DNA of 64,000 nucleotides from Burkholderia sp. SRS-46 (GTDB lineage: Bacteria > Pseudomonadota > Gammaproteobacteria > Burkholderiales > Burkholderiaceae), in the NCBI RefSeq assembly GCF_004343775.1, contig NZ_PTXL01000005.1:248001-312000 (forward strand), written 5' to 3'. The notes beneath the pieces were generated by a model. That model searched no databases. It was not told the DNA's origin and saw only the letters and a list, made by a program, of their open reading frames with translations. Position 1 is the stretch's first letter, and each line of letters begins with the position of its first letter. The translations under genes and the position numbers were made by a program. Below are positions 1 through 10,400 of the stretch, piece by piece.

Positions 1-324
1 CCGACGCTGACAAAAGCAAGTCTCGATTGGTTCGCAGATCAATATTTGCCGGTAGGCGGAGATCGCCTCGACTGGAAAGCGTCACCGCTCAGGGCTCCCA
101 CTTTTGCCGCCTTGCCGGCAGCGTATGTCGTGACTTGTGGCCATGATCCGTTGTGTGACGAAGGCGCCGCATATGCTGCCCGACTTCGCGATGCGGGTGT
201 CTCGGTTCGTCACCAGCACTATCCAGGTCAGATACATGGCTTTCTGACGATGGGTGGCCTGATTCCTGAGTCAACAGTTCTGATTGGCGAGGTCGCAGTC
301 TTTCTTGACCAAGTATTTAGCTGA
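1..324 (+). CDS. Alpha/beta hydrolase (HSL-type esterase), C-terminal part
   Basis: This frame is open from the left edge to a TGA at 322-324 and gives the last 107 residues of an esterase. The fragment holds the last two catalytic elements of the hormone-sensitive-lipase type alpha/beta hydrolases: an Asp in a GHDPLCDEG segment, and a His in an HGF segment about 30 residues later. The nucleophile Ser and oxyanion HGGG motif would lie upstream, outside the window. The likely role is hydrolysis of short acyl esters, with unknown substrate. The end of the gene overlaps the start of the next open frame, which looks like a foreign fragment. Confidence 0.8.
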   Translation, partial: PTLTKASLDWFADQYLPVGGDRLDWKASPLRAPTFAALPAAYVVTCGHDPLCDEGAAYAARLRDAGVSVRHQHYPGQIHGFLTMGGLIPESTVLIGEVAVFLDQVFS

Positions 325-1051
325 TTTCGCGGAGCGTATCGAATGGGTCAAGACCACTGTTCATGCGATGTTGGGAGATGAAATTCAGGTTCTCAGTGTA
401 CGTTTGCCGGAACAAACTCACGGACCGAGACTTCTTCTCCCGCTAGAAAACGGCACACGAAAGCAGCGTTTCGACGGACGAGTACGAGAGTGGCTCAAGT
501 TCGCGGACGCAATCGGTATTCAAGAGCGAGAGATGGTGCTTGTTCAAGCGCCCATGCTCTTTGAAATTGGCAACGATCAAGTTAAACCAGATGACAACGT
601 CAACAAGCTTGCGGCAAGACACGCGCTCGCGAGCGTTGGATGTACGGTGCAGTATCTGCTCCCAAGCGATTCAGGAAAACTCGACATATTCCTGCTCCGC
701 CTACAAGCCGCTGTTCTCGACTTGGTCTTCGGCCACGCGGGATCCGTTTGGGGTCTGAGGCAAGCGAGCGAGGCGTGCTTTGGCGACGCGACAGAGAATG
801 CACCTCGCTGGGTATGTGGAATGAGTTCCCTTCAGGTCCAAGGTGAATGGGATCGCCCTCAGTCGGTCTTTGTGGCCACTCGACTAGAATGCGCGAGCGG
901 TCTAGCTTGGGTTCGCTTCGCCCACCAAGGCGCCGAAACAGTCATCACGCCTTGGATGAGATTCGATGAAGGTACCTGTGACGCAACGCAGCGATGCCGG
1001 CAGAAGAATTTCCCCTACAATCTCGCGCACCAACCTAATACCTTGTGTTGA
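284..1051 (+). pseudogene. Fragment resembling the C-terminal RNase H-like part of pPIWI-RE (DUF3962-type) proteins
   Basis: A 255-codon frame overlaps the esterase end. Its first about 12 codons are simply the esterase DNA in another frame, so the real homologous part starts near 330-350. Coherent protein runs from about 350 to 965: a WLKFADAIGIQE stretch, an NKLAARHALASVGCTVQYLLP stretch, an LQAAVLDLVFGHAG segment and a VATRLECASGLAWVRF segment. This pattern reminds me of the RNase H-like region of pPIWI-RE defence proteins, recognised from memory only. The last about 28 codons look unrelated, so both ends appear truncated. It could equally be an unknown family. There is no start codon with a Shine-Dalgarno site of its own. 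Confidence 0.35.
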
Positions 1052-1422
1052 ATGCAGATTAAAAACAACCTCAACGGGCGCAGTCATGAACACATCTGAA
1101 TATGCCCCAATAAAGTTCGCCGTTCGATTTTGTTCGAGGTAAATGAGCAAGCACCGCAGCGGAGCAAATGATCATTGCACATCGGACGAAGTCATCGCGA
1201 GCTGCGGCGATACGTTAATTCACAATTCGCCAACAATATGGCACACATACCACCAGTTCAGCATCAATAGGAAATAATAGCCAAAAAAATCGTGCCTGTC
1301 GAAAACGACTTTGCTACGATCATACGATTGGGCAGCGCGCCTGATGAGAGGGGACCGATATATGGGAGGAGGCTGCCTCCCGGTCCGATAGAAGAACCAA
1401 CAAGGACAGGACGTCATCGCCT
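1052..1422. other. AT-rich intergenic region upstream of the vgrG-rhs gene
   Basis: No convincing gene. The 1050-1300 stretch is clearly more AT-rich than its surroundings and probably holds the promoter of the effector gene, but no single promoter stands out. An AAGGACAG sequence near 1399-1407 may help ribosome binding for the ATG at 1423. Confidence 0.5.
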
Positions 1423-4400
1423 ATGTCGCCGATTTCTCTCCAAGAAATCGCGAAGCAATTCTTCGCGCTGCAAAACAATCGGCTGTTCACGATCGACACG
1501 CCGTTGTCCGGTCGCTCTGCGCTCGTGCTAACCGAGTTCGTCTGCGAAGAGGGGTTGGGCGAACTGTTTGAAATGAAGTTCATGCTCGCGTCCCAGGACC
1601 CGAGCATCGAGCTCAAGCAATTGATCGGCAAGCCGGTGACGGTCACGCTGCAGCTGACCGACGCGCTCGCCAGTACGGACGTGCGCTATTTCCACGGCTA
1701 CGTAACCGATTTTATACACACCGGCACCGATGGCGGCCTGGCAACCTACGAGGCCGTCGCCAGGCCATGGCTCGCCTTCATGGATCGCCGTCAGGATATC
1801 CGGATTTTTCAGGAGCAGACCGTCGGCGAGATCCTCAATGACGTGATGCATCGATACCGAAGATTCGGCGACGTCGTGTTTCGTCTGTCTGCGCCAACGG
1901 TTAATCGCAGCTACTGTACCCAGTACAAGGAGACTGATCTCGCTTTCGCGCTGCGCCTGATGCAGGAAGAAGGGCTGTTCTTCTATTTCGAGCACAAGAA
2001 GGACGGCCATACATTAATCATCACGGACTCGTCGATCAACGCCGGTCCGATTGCCGGTTACAGTCCGGTGCTCCGCTATTCGACCGACGAGATCCTGGAA
2101 AGCAACCAGGTCGTTACATCGTTCGTATCGCGTCGCAAATTCACGTCGGGTAGCGTCGCGCTCAAGACCGGAGACTATAAAGCGCCTGGTGCGCGGCGCT
2201 ATATCGAACGAGACACGGCTGTCGATCAGGGCGAAGTCGACAACTACGAGCTCTACGACTATCTTGGCGCCCACGGTTTTCCCGATTCCGATCGAGGCGA
2301 ACAACTCGCCCGATTCCGGACCGAGGCGCTGGCTGCCCACAGCAAGCTCTTCGTCGGCAAGAGTCACTATCGCAGGCTCGAGCTTGAGCGGTACTTCGAG
2401 CTCGACGCGCACTACGATCACGAGCAGGCGAAGCCCGAGGACCGGCAATTTCTATTGACGTCGATCCGGCACCACGGAACGAACAACTACCAGGCAAAGC
2501 CGGAGTCGCAAGTCCTAACCGCGCCGGGCAGCGCGATCTATACCGCCGAATTCCGCTGCATCCGCAAGAAGATTCCGTATCGACCGCTGCTGACGAATCC
2601 GCGGCCGATGATCCATGGCGTGCAAACAGCAGTGGTAGTCGGGCCGAAAGGCGAGGAAATTTATACCGACAGGCTTGGCCGCGTGAAGATCCAGTTGCCA
2701 TGGGATCGGCTCGGCAAGCAGGATCAGGCGAGTTCGTGCTGGGTGCGCGTCGCGCAACCCTGGGCCAGTAGCGGATTCGGGATGATCCAGCTTCCTCGCA
2801 TTGGGGACGAGGTCGTCGTGACCTTCACCGACGGCAATCCTGATCGCCCGCTAATTATTGCGTCTGTCTACAACGCGGCGAACATGCCGCCGTGGGGGCT
2901 GCCGGACAACGCGACCCAGAGCGGCATCCTGACACGCTCAACGACGGGCGGCGACAACGGAACGGCGAACGCGCTGCGCTTCGAAGATCGAAAGGGGCAG
3001 GAAGAAGTCTGGTTGCATGCGGAGAAAGATCAGCGCATCGAAGTCGAGAACGATGAATCGCACTCGGTCGGCAACGATCGCGAAAAAACGGTTGGGAACG
3101 ACGAGAAGGCCAGCATTGGCCAGAACTGGACCTTATCGACTGGTGGCGTCAAATTTGAGACCGTCGGTCTGGCCTCCGTGCAATCGGTCGGACTTGGCAA
3201 AATGCTCAACGTCGGTCTCGCCTACAACGTGAACGTCGGCGGCCTATATCTACGCAATGTCGTACTGCAGATGGCCAGCACGGTCGGCATGGATCGCGTC
3301 GATCGCGTGGTACAGGACTGGACCGCGCACGTCGGACATACCTATGAGGTAACGGTACGAGGCAAGGCCGTCGGCGATGCGGTCAAGAAAGACCAGGAGA
3401 CGCCGCTCGATATTTCACCCAGCTTCAGCCCGCAAATCCCTGATCCGGTCCAGAGTGCGAACAGCAATCAGATTCGAATCACCGACTCGGGCCAGGCAAG
3501 CCTCTCAGGCGCGAAGACGGCGCAACTGATCGGTCCCGGCGGCATGATCACGATCGACGCGGCCGGTATTCACCTGAAGGGCAAGGGAATCTATCTCGAG
3601 GGGCCGGTCACGCAGAGCGGCGGCAGTGCGAAAGGTCTCGCGCCCGTCACGGAGGCCGATTGCGCGGAATGCGCTAAGAAGACCACTAGCGCGCATCCAG
3701 TGGACGTTGCAACTGGCCAGAAGTTGCTCACGCACGACGATTTCACGTTGCCAGGAAGAGTGCCGATCCGCTGGAACCGGCGTTATCGAAGTGCCGATCA
3801 GCGAACCGGCAGTTTCGGCGTCGTATGGAAGCTTCAGTACGCGACCGAAGTACGTCGCGTGACGATCGCTGATATACCGAAGCTTGTCTATATCGACTTC
3901 GACGGCCGACAGCTGCAATTTCCGCTGCTCGATTCGGGTCAGGAATACTTTCATCCGATCGAGAAATACACGCTTCAGCGGCTTGACGATATCGATGGGC
4001 TCACGAGGTACGCGGTACGCTTTCCGAACGGGATCGTCGAGACGTATAGCCCGCATCCGAGCGAATCCGATCATTGGCTGTTGGAGCGCTACGAGACCCG
4101 CGACAAGCAATCGCTGTCGTTTAGGTATACGCCCAGCGGCAACCTGCATCAGATCCAGAACAACTGCCATACGGTCTCGTGCCAGCATGACAGTGAAGGC
4201 CGCATCATCGAGGTCCATCTGCTCGACGAGCATGGCACTTCGACGCAGAAACTTGCCGCGTATCGATACGACAATCACGGCGATCTCGTTCAGGCGATCG
4301 ACAGCGGCAATCTAACCTGGACATATGCGTATCACACGCACCTGCTGACGCGCTACGAGACACCGGCCGGCGCAACGTTCGTCGCGGAGTGGGACGGCGA

Positions 4401-6922
4401 GACGCCACAAGCGCGCTGCATCAGAACCTACGCGTACACACTCGACGCCGACGGCCAGCCAGTCGTGACGCGCGAGGCACGCTTCTCGTACCAGCCGACC
4501 GCCCGGATGACGCAGGTGACGGATGCACTCGGGAACACGACGACATACCGCTACAACGGCCTATGGGCAGTCGACCAGATCGTTCATTCGGACGGCAGCG
4601 CGGACCAGACCGAGTTCGATGAGACGGGTAATGTCGCGGCGCGCATCGACGCGCTCGGCCGCAAGACGCAATCAGTCAGCGACACAACCGGGAATCCGAT
4701 CGCGATCCGTGACGCCGCAGGCCAGCTGACGCGCATTGAATACAACGACCAAAACTTGCCGACGCGAATTACCGATCCCGCTGGGCATATCTGGCAGCGC
4801 GAATACGACACCGACGGCCATCTGGTCAAGGAGATCGACCCGCTCGGCAACACATCTAGTACCACGTTTGAAAATGGCTTGGCTGTCGCACACACCGACG
4901 CGCTCGGTAACGTTACGAAAACACAATTCAACGACGCCGGTCAGATGATCGCACGCACCGACTGCTCGGGCTTCACGACGCAGTACGGTTACGACGAGCG
5001 CGGGCGGCAAACCCACCAGACGAATGCACTCGGGCAGACGAGCAAATTTTACGGCAATGCTGCCGGACTGCCCACGGCGATCGCCCCGGCTGGGCTCGGC
5101 GTCTGGAAAACGGCATACGATCGGACGGGACAGGCGATTGCCTATACCGATCCGCTTGGGCGCACGACGCAGGTGACACGGGACGTCTACGGCCAGATCG
5201 TCCGGGTTGAAGCGCCTGATGGCAGCACCACCGATTACGGTTACGACGTGCTCGGGCGGGTCGTGGCGCTGACCAATGGAAAAGGCGAGCGCTGTACGTT
5301 CGAGTATGACGCGCAGGGTCGCATGGTTGCACAAACGGGATTCGATGGCCGACGCCAGCAAGTCGAATGCAATGCTGCTGGCGAACAGATCGCACAAGTC
5401 GATTACGGCAATGATGGCCAATTGCGTACGACGCTGCTTTACGACAATCTGGGACGGCCGATCGAGAGACGACTCGGGGATGGAACACACACTACGTTTG
5501 GTTACGACGCTCGTGGCCTGCTCACGCAGATCCGCCATGAACCGAAAGACAGCGAATCATCGCAGATCACGTACGAATACGATGCGGCCGGACGGCGCAC
5601 GGCCGAGGTTCAATCGCACCACGGGCGAGTTTGGCGGCTCCAGCACACATTCGATGCAGCCAGCAACCGCAGCGGGATGCAGTTGCCTAGCGTCGGCACG
5701 CTGACTTGGCAACGTTACGGCAGTGGTCATATCCACGGGCTACTGCTCGACGGCGAACCGCTGGTGAGTTTCGAGCGCGATGCGTTGCATCGGACGATTC
5801 ATGCAGTTCAAGGCCCCATTGCGCAGCTGTTTGCGTACAACGAAGCCGGATTTCTGCAAACGCAGCGCTTGCAGGATCTCGATGAGCGGGGGCAGCCACG
5901 TGCGGAACCGCGTCCGTGGCGCGCGTGGGACTACGATGCGGCCGGGCAGATCACGCGACTAGCCGATACGTGGCGAGGCGAGCGTCACTTCCAATACGAT
6001 CCGCTCGCGCGGTTGGCCAGTGTGAACCGGCTGGGCGGCGAAGCTGTCCAGCACCCGTCAGGTGAAATATATCGGTACGATCTGGCAGGTAACCTGCTCT
6101 CGAGGCTAGACCACGGATCGGAAGACGACAGCGCAGCTATGTCGATGACCGATGCGACCGCCGTCCCGGAGGCGCCTGGCGATCGGTTGAAGCGATTCAT
6201 TGCAGTCGCCGGGCTGACGCGCTCTCAACTTGATTTCAGCTACGATGGGCACGGCAACCGGACCGGACGCGTCGCGCGTGCGCTGCAGGATGTGCCTGAG
6301 CCGGATCACAATCCCGGGCTGCTCGACAGGTTGCTGACCCGCAGGGATGTCGTCGCACCTGTAACAACACCGGAATCCGTGGAAACGCGCTACCGTTACG
6401 ACAACGGGCATCAACTCAGCAGCATAGAACAGGCCGATGGCAGCCGCACCGAATACCGCTACGACGCGCTCGGTCGACGGATCGCAAAGGTTCATACGCC
6501 CGCGGGTGCAGCGCCGTCTACAACGCTGTTCGTCTGGGACGGCGACTGGATGTTGCAAGAGGTCCACGCGGGGCAGACTCCGCGCAACGATGAGTCCGTG
6601 ACCTACGTTGCCCATCCGGACCATGCCGGGCCGGTGGCTCGTCTCGAGCGCGGCAAACGATACTTCTACATTACCGATCATCTTGGTGCGCCGCAGGAAC
6701 TCTACGACGAGACGCGTCGGGTCGTGTGGGCGGCAGACTGCGACGGCTATGGGCAGACGAAGTCGATGATCGCCGACGAGGTCGACAATCCGATCCGGTT
6801 TCCGGGGCAATTCAGGGACAGAGAGTCCGGACTGTACTACAACCGGCACCGGTACTACGATCCAGCTATAGGCCGATATATCAATCAGGATCCGATCGGC
6901 TTGCGTGGCGGGCCAAATTTTT
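1423..6922 (+). pseudogene. VgrG-Rhs fusion, type VI secretion effector: spike and shell part, cut by ISL3
   Basis: This 5.5-kb reading frame encodes a T6SS spike protein fused to a toxin shell. Residues 1 to about 390 are the gp27-like VgrG base. About 395-480 is the gp5-like OB fold, followed by the beta-helix. Around 745-790 a DUF6531-type segment (CAECAKK, then HPVDVATGQK) starts the Rhs part. Many YD repeats (GYDERGR, EYDAAGR types) fill about 850-1650. The Rhs core (LGAPQELYD, FPGQFRDRESGLYYNRHRYYDP, DPIGL) ends at the IS. The frame is cut after codon 1833 by an ISL3 element, and 28 junk codons follow before a stop at 7008. Removing the IS and one target copy restores one frame of 1989 residues ending at 8704. 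VgrG proteins carrying a whole Rhs shell are less common than PAAR-Rhs. No other T6SS gene except the PAAR gene is in the window. Confidence 0.93.
6915..6922. repeat. ISL3 target-site duplication, left copy
   Basis: AAATTTTT directly precedes the left inverted repeat and recurs directly after the right one. Eight base pairs is the usual ISL3-family duplication length. Confidence 0.9.
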
Positions 6923-8226
6923 GGTTCATCGCGGATTACCGGGGAACGCGGCGCGGATCTTCAGGAAGAAGTATTCCTCGTCGCGGTACCCATAAGCCCG
7001 ACGCTTGATCACCTTGATGGTGTTGTTGATGCCTTCGACGACGCTGGTATTGAGCGGGTGGCGACAGCGGGCCACGATACCGTGCCAATAGCTCAGCAGA
7101 CGCCCGGCGAACTTTTGCAGGGCAGCGATCCCGCTTTGCTGAGCCTGCTCGATCCACTGTTCCCAGGCCTTTTCCGCCCAGGCTGGCTTGCGATAGAACC
7201 AGAGCCGTTTGAGTTCGTCACGCAGCACATAGACGCATAGCAGCGACTGATTGGCGGCCAGCAACTCCTTCAGGTGCACGGCCTGTTCCGGCTTCAGGTT
7301 ATGGCGGTTGCGCAGCAACAGCCAGCGGCTGGATTTCAGAACCTTCCGGGCCGGCTTGTCATGGCGCAGTTGATTGGCCTGATCCACTCGCACCCGGTCG
7401 ATCACTTCGCGTCCGTACTTGGCCACAACGTGGTACAGATCGAAGACGATTTCCGCTTGCGGGCAGTGCTCCTTGATCTCCAGTTCGTACGCCGTGGTCA
7501 TATCGATTGCAACCGCCTCGATGCGCTCGGCAACACCTTCGGGAAGCTGTTCGAAGAAGGCTCGGGCCGTTTCGCGCGAGCGTCCCGGACCGACCCAGAG
7601 CACCTGCCGGCCGATCGGATCAACGACTACCGTGGCGTAGCGATGACCCTTGTGCAGCGCGAATTCATCCATGGCCAGATAACGGATCGCCGACCAGTCC
7701 GGCTCGGCCACACGCGCTCGCAAGCGCATCTTGTCGATCGATTTGACCGTGTGCCAACCCAGATCGTAGAAGGCGGCCACCGCCTGTACGCTGGCCGATT
7801 GCAGCAGCTTCTCGCAGGCCTTGGCGAATCGCTCCGTCACGCGCTGGTAGCGGCCCAGCCACGTGAGCTTTTCCAGCCGCGGGCCGCCGCAGCTTTCGCA
7901 CCAGACTCGCCGACGCGGAACGTGCAGCACCACTCGGTATTCAAACAACGGCAGATCGCGCACGCGGCGAACCGTCGTCTCGTGGATCTGCTGGCAACGT
8001 GCCCCGCATTGTTCGCAGTACATCACCTTGCTGACGGGTTTCAGATACAGCGAGAGCGTGTGGCTTTCGCCTTCCGGCCATTCCACCCGCTCCAACCGAT
8101 AGCCGGTCCAGCAACCCAGCGCTTGAAGTGCCTTGCGATCAAGCAATTCTTCCTCCTGACCTCCTGAAGTCAGGCGTCAGGTTACGCAATCGCCCTCAAA
8201 CCCTCCACGGTTTCCTACGAAGAACC
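6923..8226 (-). mobile_element. Complete ISL3-family insertion sequence (1304 bp)
   Basis: The ends are imperfect inverted repeats: GGTTCATCGCGG at the left and, read inward from the right, GGTTCTTCGTAGG. An exact 8-bp duplication flanks them. The single transposase gene lies on the minus strand, opposite to the disrupted rhs gene. The intact ends, transposase and duplication suggest a recent insertion. Confidence 0.95.
6926..8146 (-). CDS. ISL3-family transposase
   Basis: A 406-residue, full-length ISL3 transposase. The N-terminus has a zinc-binding zf-ISL3 segment (CEQCGARCQ, then WCESCGG near residues 41-82). It is followed by an HTH-like region and the DDE catalytic domain, which includes a YLAMDEFALHKGH segment and a C-terminal STVEGINN-like run (TSVVEGINN) where the last catalytic acidic residue usually lies. 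I chose the TTG at 8146-8144 because GGAGGA lies just upstream. The TGA stop falls inside the left inverted repeat. Nothing suggests inactivation. Confidence 0.95.
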   Translation of the reverse strand: MLDRKALQALGCWTGYRLERVEWPEGESHTLSLYLKPVSKVMYCEQCGARCQQIHETTVRRVRDLPLFEYRVVLHVPRRRVWCESCGGPRLEKLTWLGRYQRVTERFAKACEKLLQSASVQAVAAFYDLGWHTVKSIDKMRLRARVAEPDWSAIRYLAMDEFALHKGHRYATVVVDPIGRQVLWVGPGRSRETARAFFEQLPEGVAERIEAVAIDMTTAYELEIKEHCPQAEIVFDLYHVVAKYGREVIDRVRVDQANQLRHDKPARKVLKSSRWLLLRNRHNLKPEQAVHLKELLAANQSLLCVYVLRDELKRLWFYRKPAWAEKAWEQWIEQAQQSGIAALQKFAGRLLSYWHGIVARCRHPLNTSVVEGINNTIKVIKRRAYGYRDEEYFFLKIRAAFPGNPR

Positions 8227-8234
8227 AAATTTTT
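8227..8234. repeat. ISL3 target-site duplication, right copy
   Basis: AAATTTTT directly follows the right inverted repeat and matches 6915-6922. Confidence 0.9.
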
Positions 8235-8704
8235 ATGCCTATGCGGATGGCATTCCGACACAGAAGATCGATCCGAGTGGTCTTGGCACGATAGCAATTG
8301 GTGCTGGTATCGGAAGTGTCGTTCCGGGGCCCGGAACACTGATCGGTGCAGGAATTGGCGCCCTGGTCATGATCGGAGCGGGCATCTGGTACATGACCAG
8401 GTCCACGGACGGTACGCAAGAAAAGGTCAAGGAAAAAGATGACTGCCCGAACAAATGCAATCCATGCAAAACCGTGTCGGGGAAGATCATCGCAGTTGGC
8501 ACATTTGGGTACAGGCCGCTCGACGTGATACCTGATAATGAAATGCAACATGGCGTGTACGGGTCGCATCACAATATATTTCAGGCCAATCAGTCACCAT
8601 ATCCAAAATGCATTTGCTTCTGGGCGAAGCAAAAATATGTGCTTAAGCCGGAGCAATTAACGTCAAGCATGGTGCCGATTGAGCCATTTCTCAACTCACC
8701 TTGA
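8227..8704 (+). pseudogene. Severed Rhs end: core exit and C-terminal toxin domain
   Basis: This is the downstream piece of the disrupted vgrG-rhs gene, in the same frame once the IS is removed. It opens with the last Rhs-core residues (FYAYADGIPTQKIDPSGL), whose DPSGL marks the usual boundary between shell and toxin. The remaining about 141 residues are variable. First comes a Gly-rich hydrophobic stretch (GAGIGSVVPGPGTLIGAG) long enough to enter a membrane, then a Cys-containing linker (CPNKCNPC). The last domain has HGVYGSHHNIFQANQ and CICFW, with paired His and Cys residues that could be catalytic or metal-binding. I do not know its activity. The DNA is more AT-rich than the shell, as is usual for exchanged Rhs tips. 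It lacks its own start and is probably not made as a full effector. Confidence 0.85.
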
Positions 8705-8721
8705 TAGGGAGGAGGCGCATC

Positions 8722-8985
8722 GTGAAATACGTTTCATCTGGACTAGATATCCACATCGGCGATCATGTTATCGTCGAGGGGGACGTTGCTGGCCTTGTCG
8801 TGTGTGATTTCGACAAGCGCCAATGTGTAGATGGGTATGATGACTGGCTTATCGATCAAGAGTTGGTCGGAGGCGGAAAAATGTCAGAAGGTATTCTTGT
8901 GGAAACAAAGGCGCTCGGATTTCTTTACTACTCTAGTGAAGATGATGAGATAGTGAAGGACCCGAAATTTACCGATGCGAAATGA
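8722..8985 (+). CDS. Probable immunity protein for the Rhs toxin
   Basis: An 87-residue acidic protein that begins 17 bp after the toxin stop. GTG at 8722 is preferred over the in-frame TTG at 8701, because GGGAGGAGG ends six bases before it. The sequence has no export signal (MKYVSSGLDIHIGDHV start, LGFLYYSSEDDE near the end), so it should stay in the cytoplasm, as expected for a protein that neutralises a sister-cell toxin. The role is inferred from position and size. The AT-rich composition matches the toxin end. It is intact, so the cell could still be immune although the effector is broken. Confidence 0.75.
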   Translation: MKYVSSGLDIHIGDHVIVEGDVAGLVVCDFDKRQCVDGYDDWLIDQELVGGGKMSEGILVETKALGFLYYSSEDDEIVKDPKFTDAK

Positions 8986-9053
8986 TATTTTCGAAATATC
9001 ACGACGACAGTCGATTAATAGTTGACAAATAATGACGTTTTGAGTTGGTAAAA

Positions 9054-9317
9054 ATGCAACCCATCATTCGCAAGGGTGACATGACAGATCACGGCGGTGT
9101 CGTGCTCGATGGCTTCGCAGGCATGGATCTCAGTGGTCAGCCAGCGGCTGGCGTTGGCCATATGGTCAGTTGCCCGAAATGTAAAGGCATATTCCCGATC
9201 ATTCAGGGATCGAGCCAGTATTCGATTGAAGGTCGCGCTGTCGCCTTGCATGGTATGAAAACCGCCTGCGGCGCATCATTAATCGCCAGTCAGCAGCAGT
9301 TTCTTGCGGATCAGTAG
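9054..9317 (+). CDS. PAAR-domain spike tip protein
   Basis: An 87-residue protein of PAAR type. It starts with IIRKGDMTDHGGVVLDG, the usual PAAR opening, continues with a GVGHMVSCPKCKG segment and ends with a GSS/ALHGMKTACGA run. PAAR proteins cap the VgrG trimer and bind a metal through conserved His and Cys residues, and both kinds are present here. I chose ATG 9054; a TTG at 9045 would add three residues and neither has a strong ribosome site. It completes the cassette order vgrG-rhs, toxin, immunity, PAAR. Because PAAR is separate, the Rhs shell here is loaded through the VgrG fusion. Confidence 0.85.
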   Translation: MQPIIRKGDMTDHGGVVLDGFAGMDLSGQPAAGVGHMVSCPKCKGIFPIIQGSSQYSIEGRAVALHGMKTACGASLIASQQQFLADQ

Positions 9318-9356
9318 AACGCGTTCCCAGACCAGGTTTCTCCAACTGCCAGACAG

Positions 9357-9740
9357 TCACCCCTGGATCGATTGCGCGTTAATCGCCTCGCAGTCTTTCA
9401 CCAAGGCATCCAACGCACGACGCCCCCACCGAGTTTGCTCACCTTCGCCCGCGCCTTCCTCCAGGGTCGCGAGCGTGGCATGGCAAACCAGAGGTCCGAC
9501 TGGCACACCGATTTCCCGAGCGATGCAGGCCTGCGGTCGCGCAAGACCCTTGAAATTCCCCAGCGCCTTCTGGACGAAGTATTGATAGCGATAAAGTGCA
9601 GTCAGGTACGCCCGCTTCCATATCCGGCGATAGCCGTAGCGGCACTTCTGCGCCGCAGTGGCCATCATTCGACAGGTAAGCGATTCGTCGTCAACGCGGC
9701 GCCGTGATTCGTAGTGGAACAGCGAACGCGAAATCCCCAC
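9357..9740 (-). pseudogene. IS3-family transposase (OrfB) fragment fused to unrelated sequence
   Basis: The first about 42 residues (GISRSLFHYESRRRVDDES, then KCRYGYRRIWKR) match the start of IS3-family OrfB, where GYRRI leads into the second half of the HTH region. After WKRAY the frame changes to a sequence I do not recognise (LTALYRYQYFVQKALGNFKG and onward), so the transposase is broken at about 9610. No DDE catalytic core is present. Confidence 0.65.
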
Positions 9741-10076
9741 CAGCCCGCAGACACCGTACTTAACGGGAGGCAGGTCGACCAGGCGAAAACACCGGGGCCA
9801 TCAACAAAAACTATTGAATTTTATTTCCTATACGCCGGATCAAATATTGCAAAAAAGGTCACTTTTTTGCCAACCTACAACGGTCGTGATCGATACTTTT
9901 TGCGTGGGCGAGATCGCACGTGGAATGGCGAATGAGCGCCTCCGATGCGACAACGTCGATCTGACACCGTAGATCAAACATTGCGTAATATACCGCAATC
10001 GCCAAATATTATCCGAATATTTTCAACCTTTCGATATATATCGAATAAATTACACGTGAATAACAGCTAATTATTC
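9741..10076. other. AT-rich intergenic DNA
   Basis: No gene seen. 9800-10076 is strongly AT-rich compared with both sides and leads into the inverted-repeat array. Confidence 0.5.
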
Positions 10077-10264
10077 AAAGACAACTTATTGAGACTGCGG
10101 ACATCTTTTCTGAGAGACAACAAGCACTGTGGGCTCTCAGAAAAGGTGTCTTTGGCCCCCTAGACAGATCAAGGACTTGGACATCTTTTTTGAGACAACC
10201 GCATGGCGCACATCTCAGAAAAAGTGTCCTTGGGCACGGGAATTCTCAGAAAAGTCGTCTTCGG
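10077..10264. repeat. Inverted-repeat array A upstream of the ParS-like gene
   Basis: Six copies of a roughly 20-bp unit occur in alternating directions. Forward form: CCAAGGACATCTTTTCTGAGA. Reverse form: TCTCAGAAAAGTGTCCTTGG. Forward copies end at about 10094, 10115 and 10195. Reverse copies start at 10135, 10213 and 10244. The order is F F R F R R. Related arrays lie at 38592-38722 and 61110-61290. Two of the three sit at the same distance upstream of a ParS-like gene, so the units could be operator sites. Alternatively they could be transposase-binding sites at an element end. Confidence 0.8.
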
Positions 10265-10400
10265 GATGCTGCCCACTTCCGACTACGCGTCTCGGCGGAG
10301 CTTGGCAACAAGCATCGGCGCAGAAGTGCGCATCAGAATCCGATCGTGCTGATCGGCATGTGCTATAAATGTGCATATCGTGTGCGTTGATCAATCTGCT

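Noticed and set aside
7274..8167. 297-codon plus-strand frame inside ISL3
   Set aside because: It lies opposite the well-supported transposase and shows no family features.
10077..10264. Possible CRISPR array
   Set aside because: The repeated units alternate in direction, vary in sequence and have unequal spacers, unlike CRISPR repeats. No cas gene lies in the window.
10371..10400. GTG start for the ParS-like protein ten codons upstream
   Set aside because: The paralogue has its ribosome site just before the later ATG, and the first ten codons are the least conserved.
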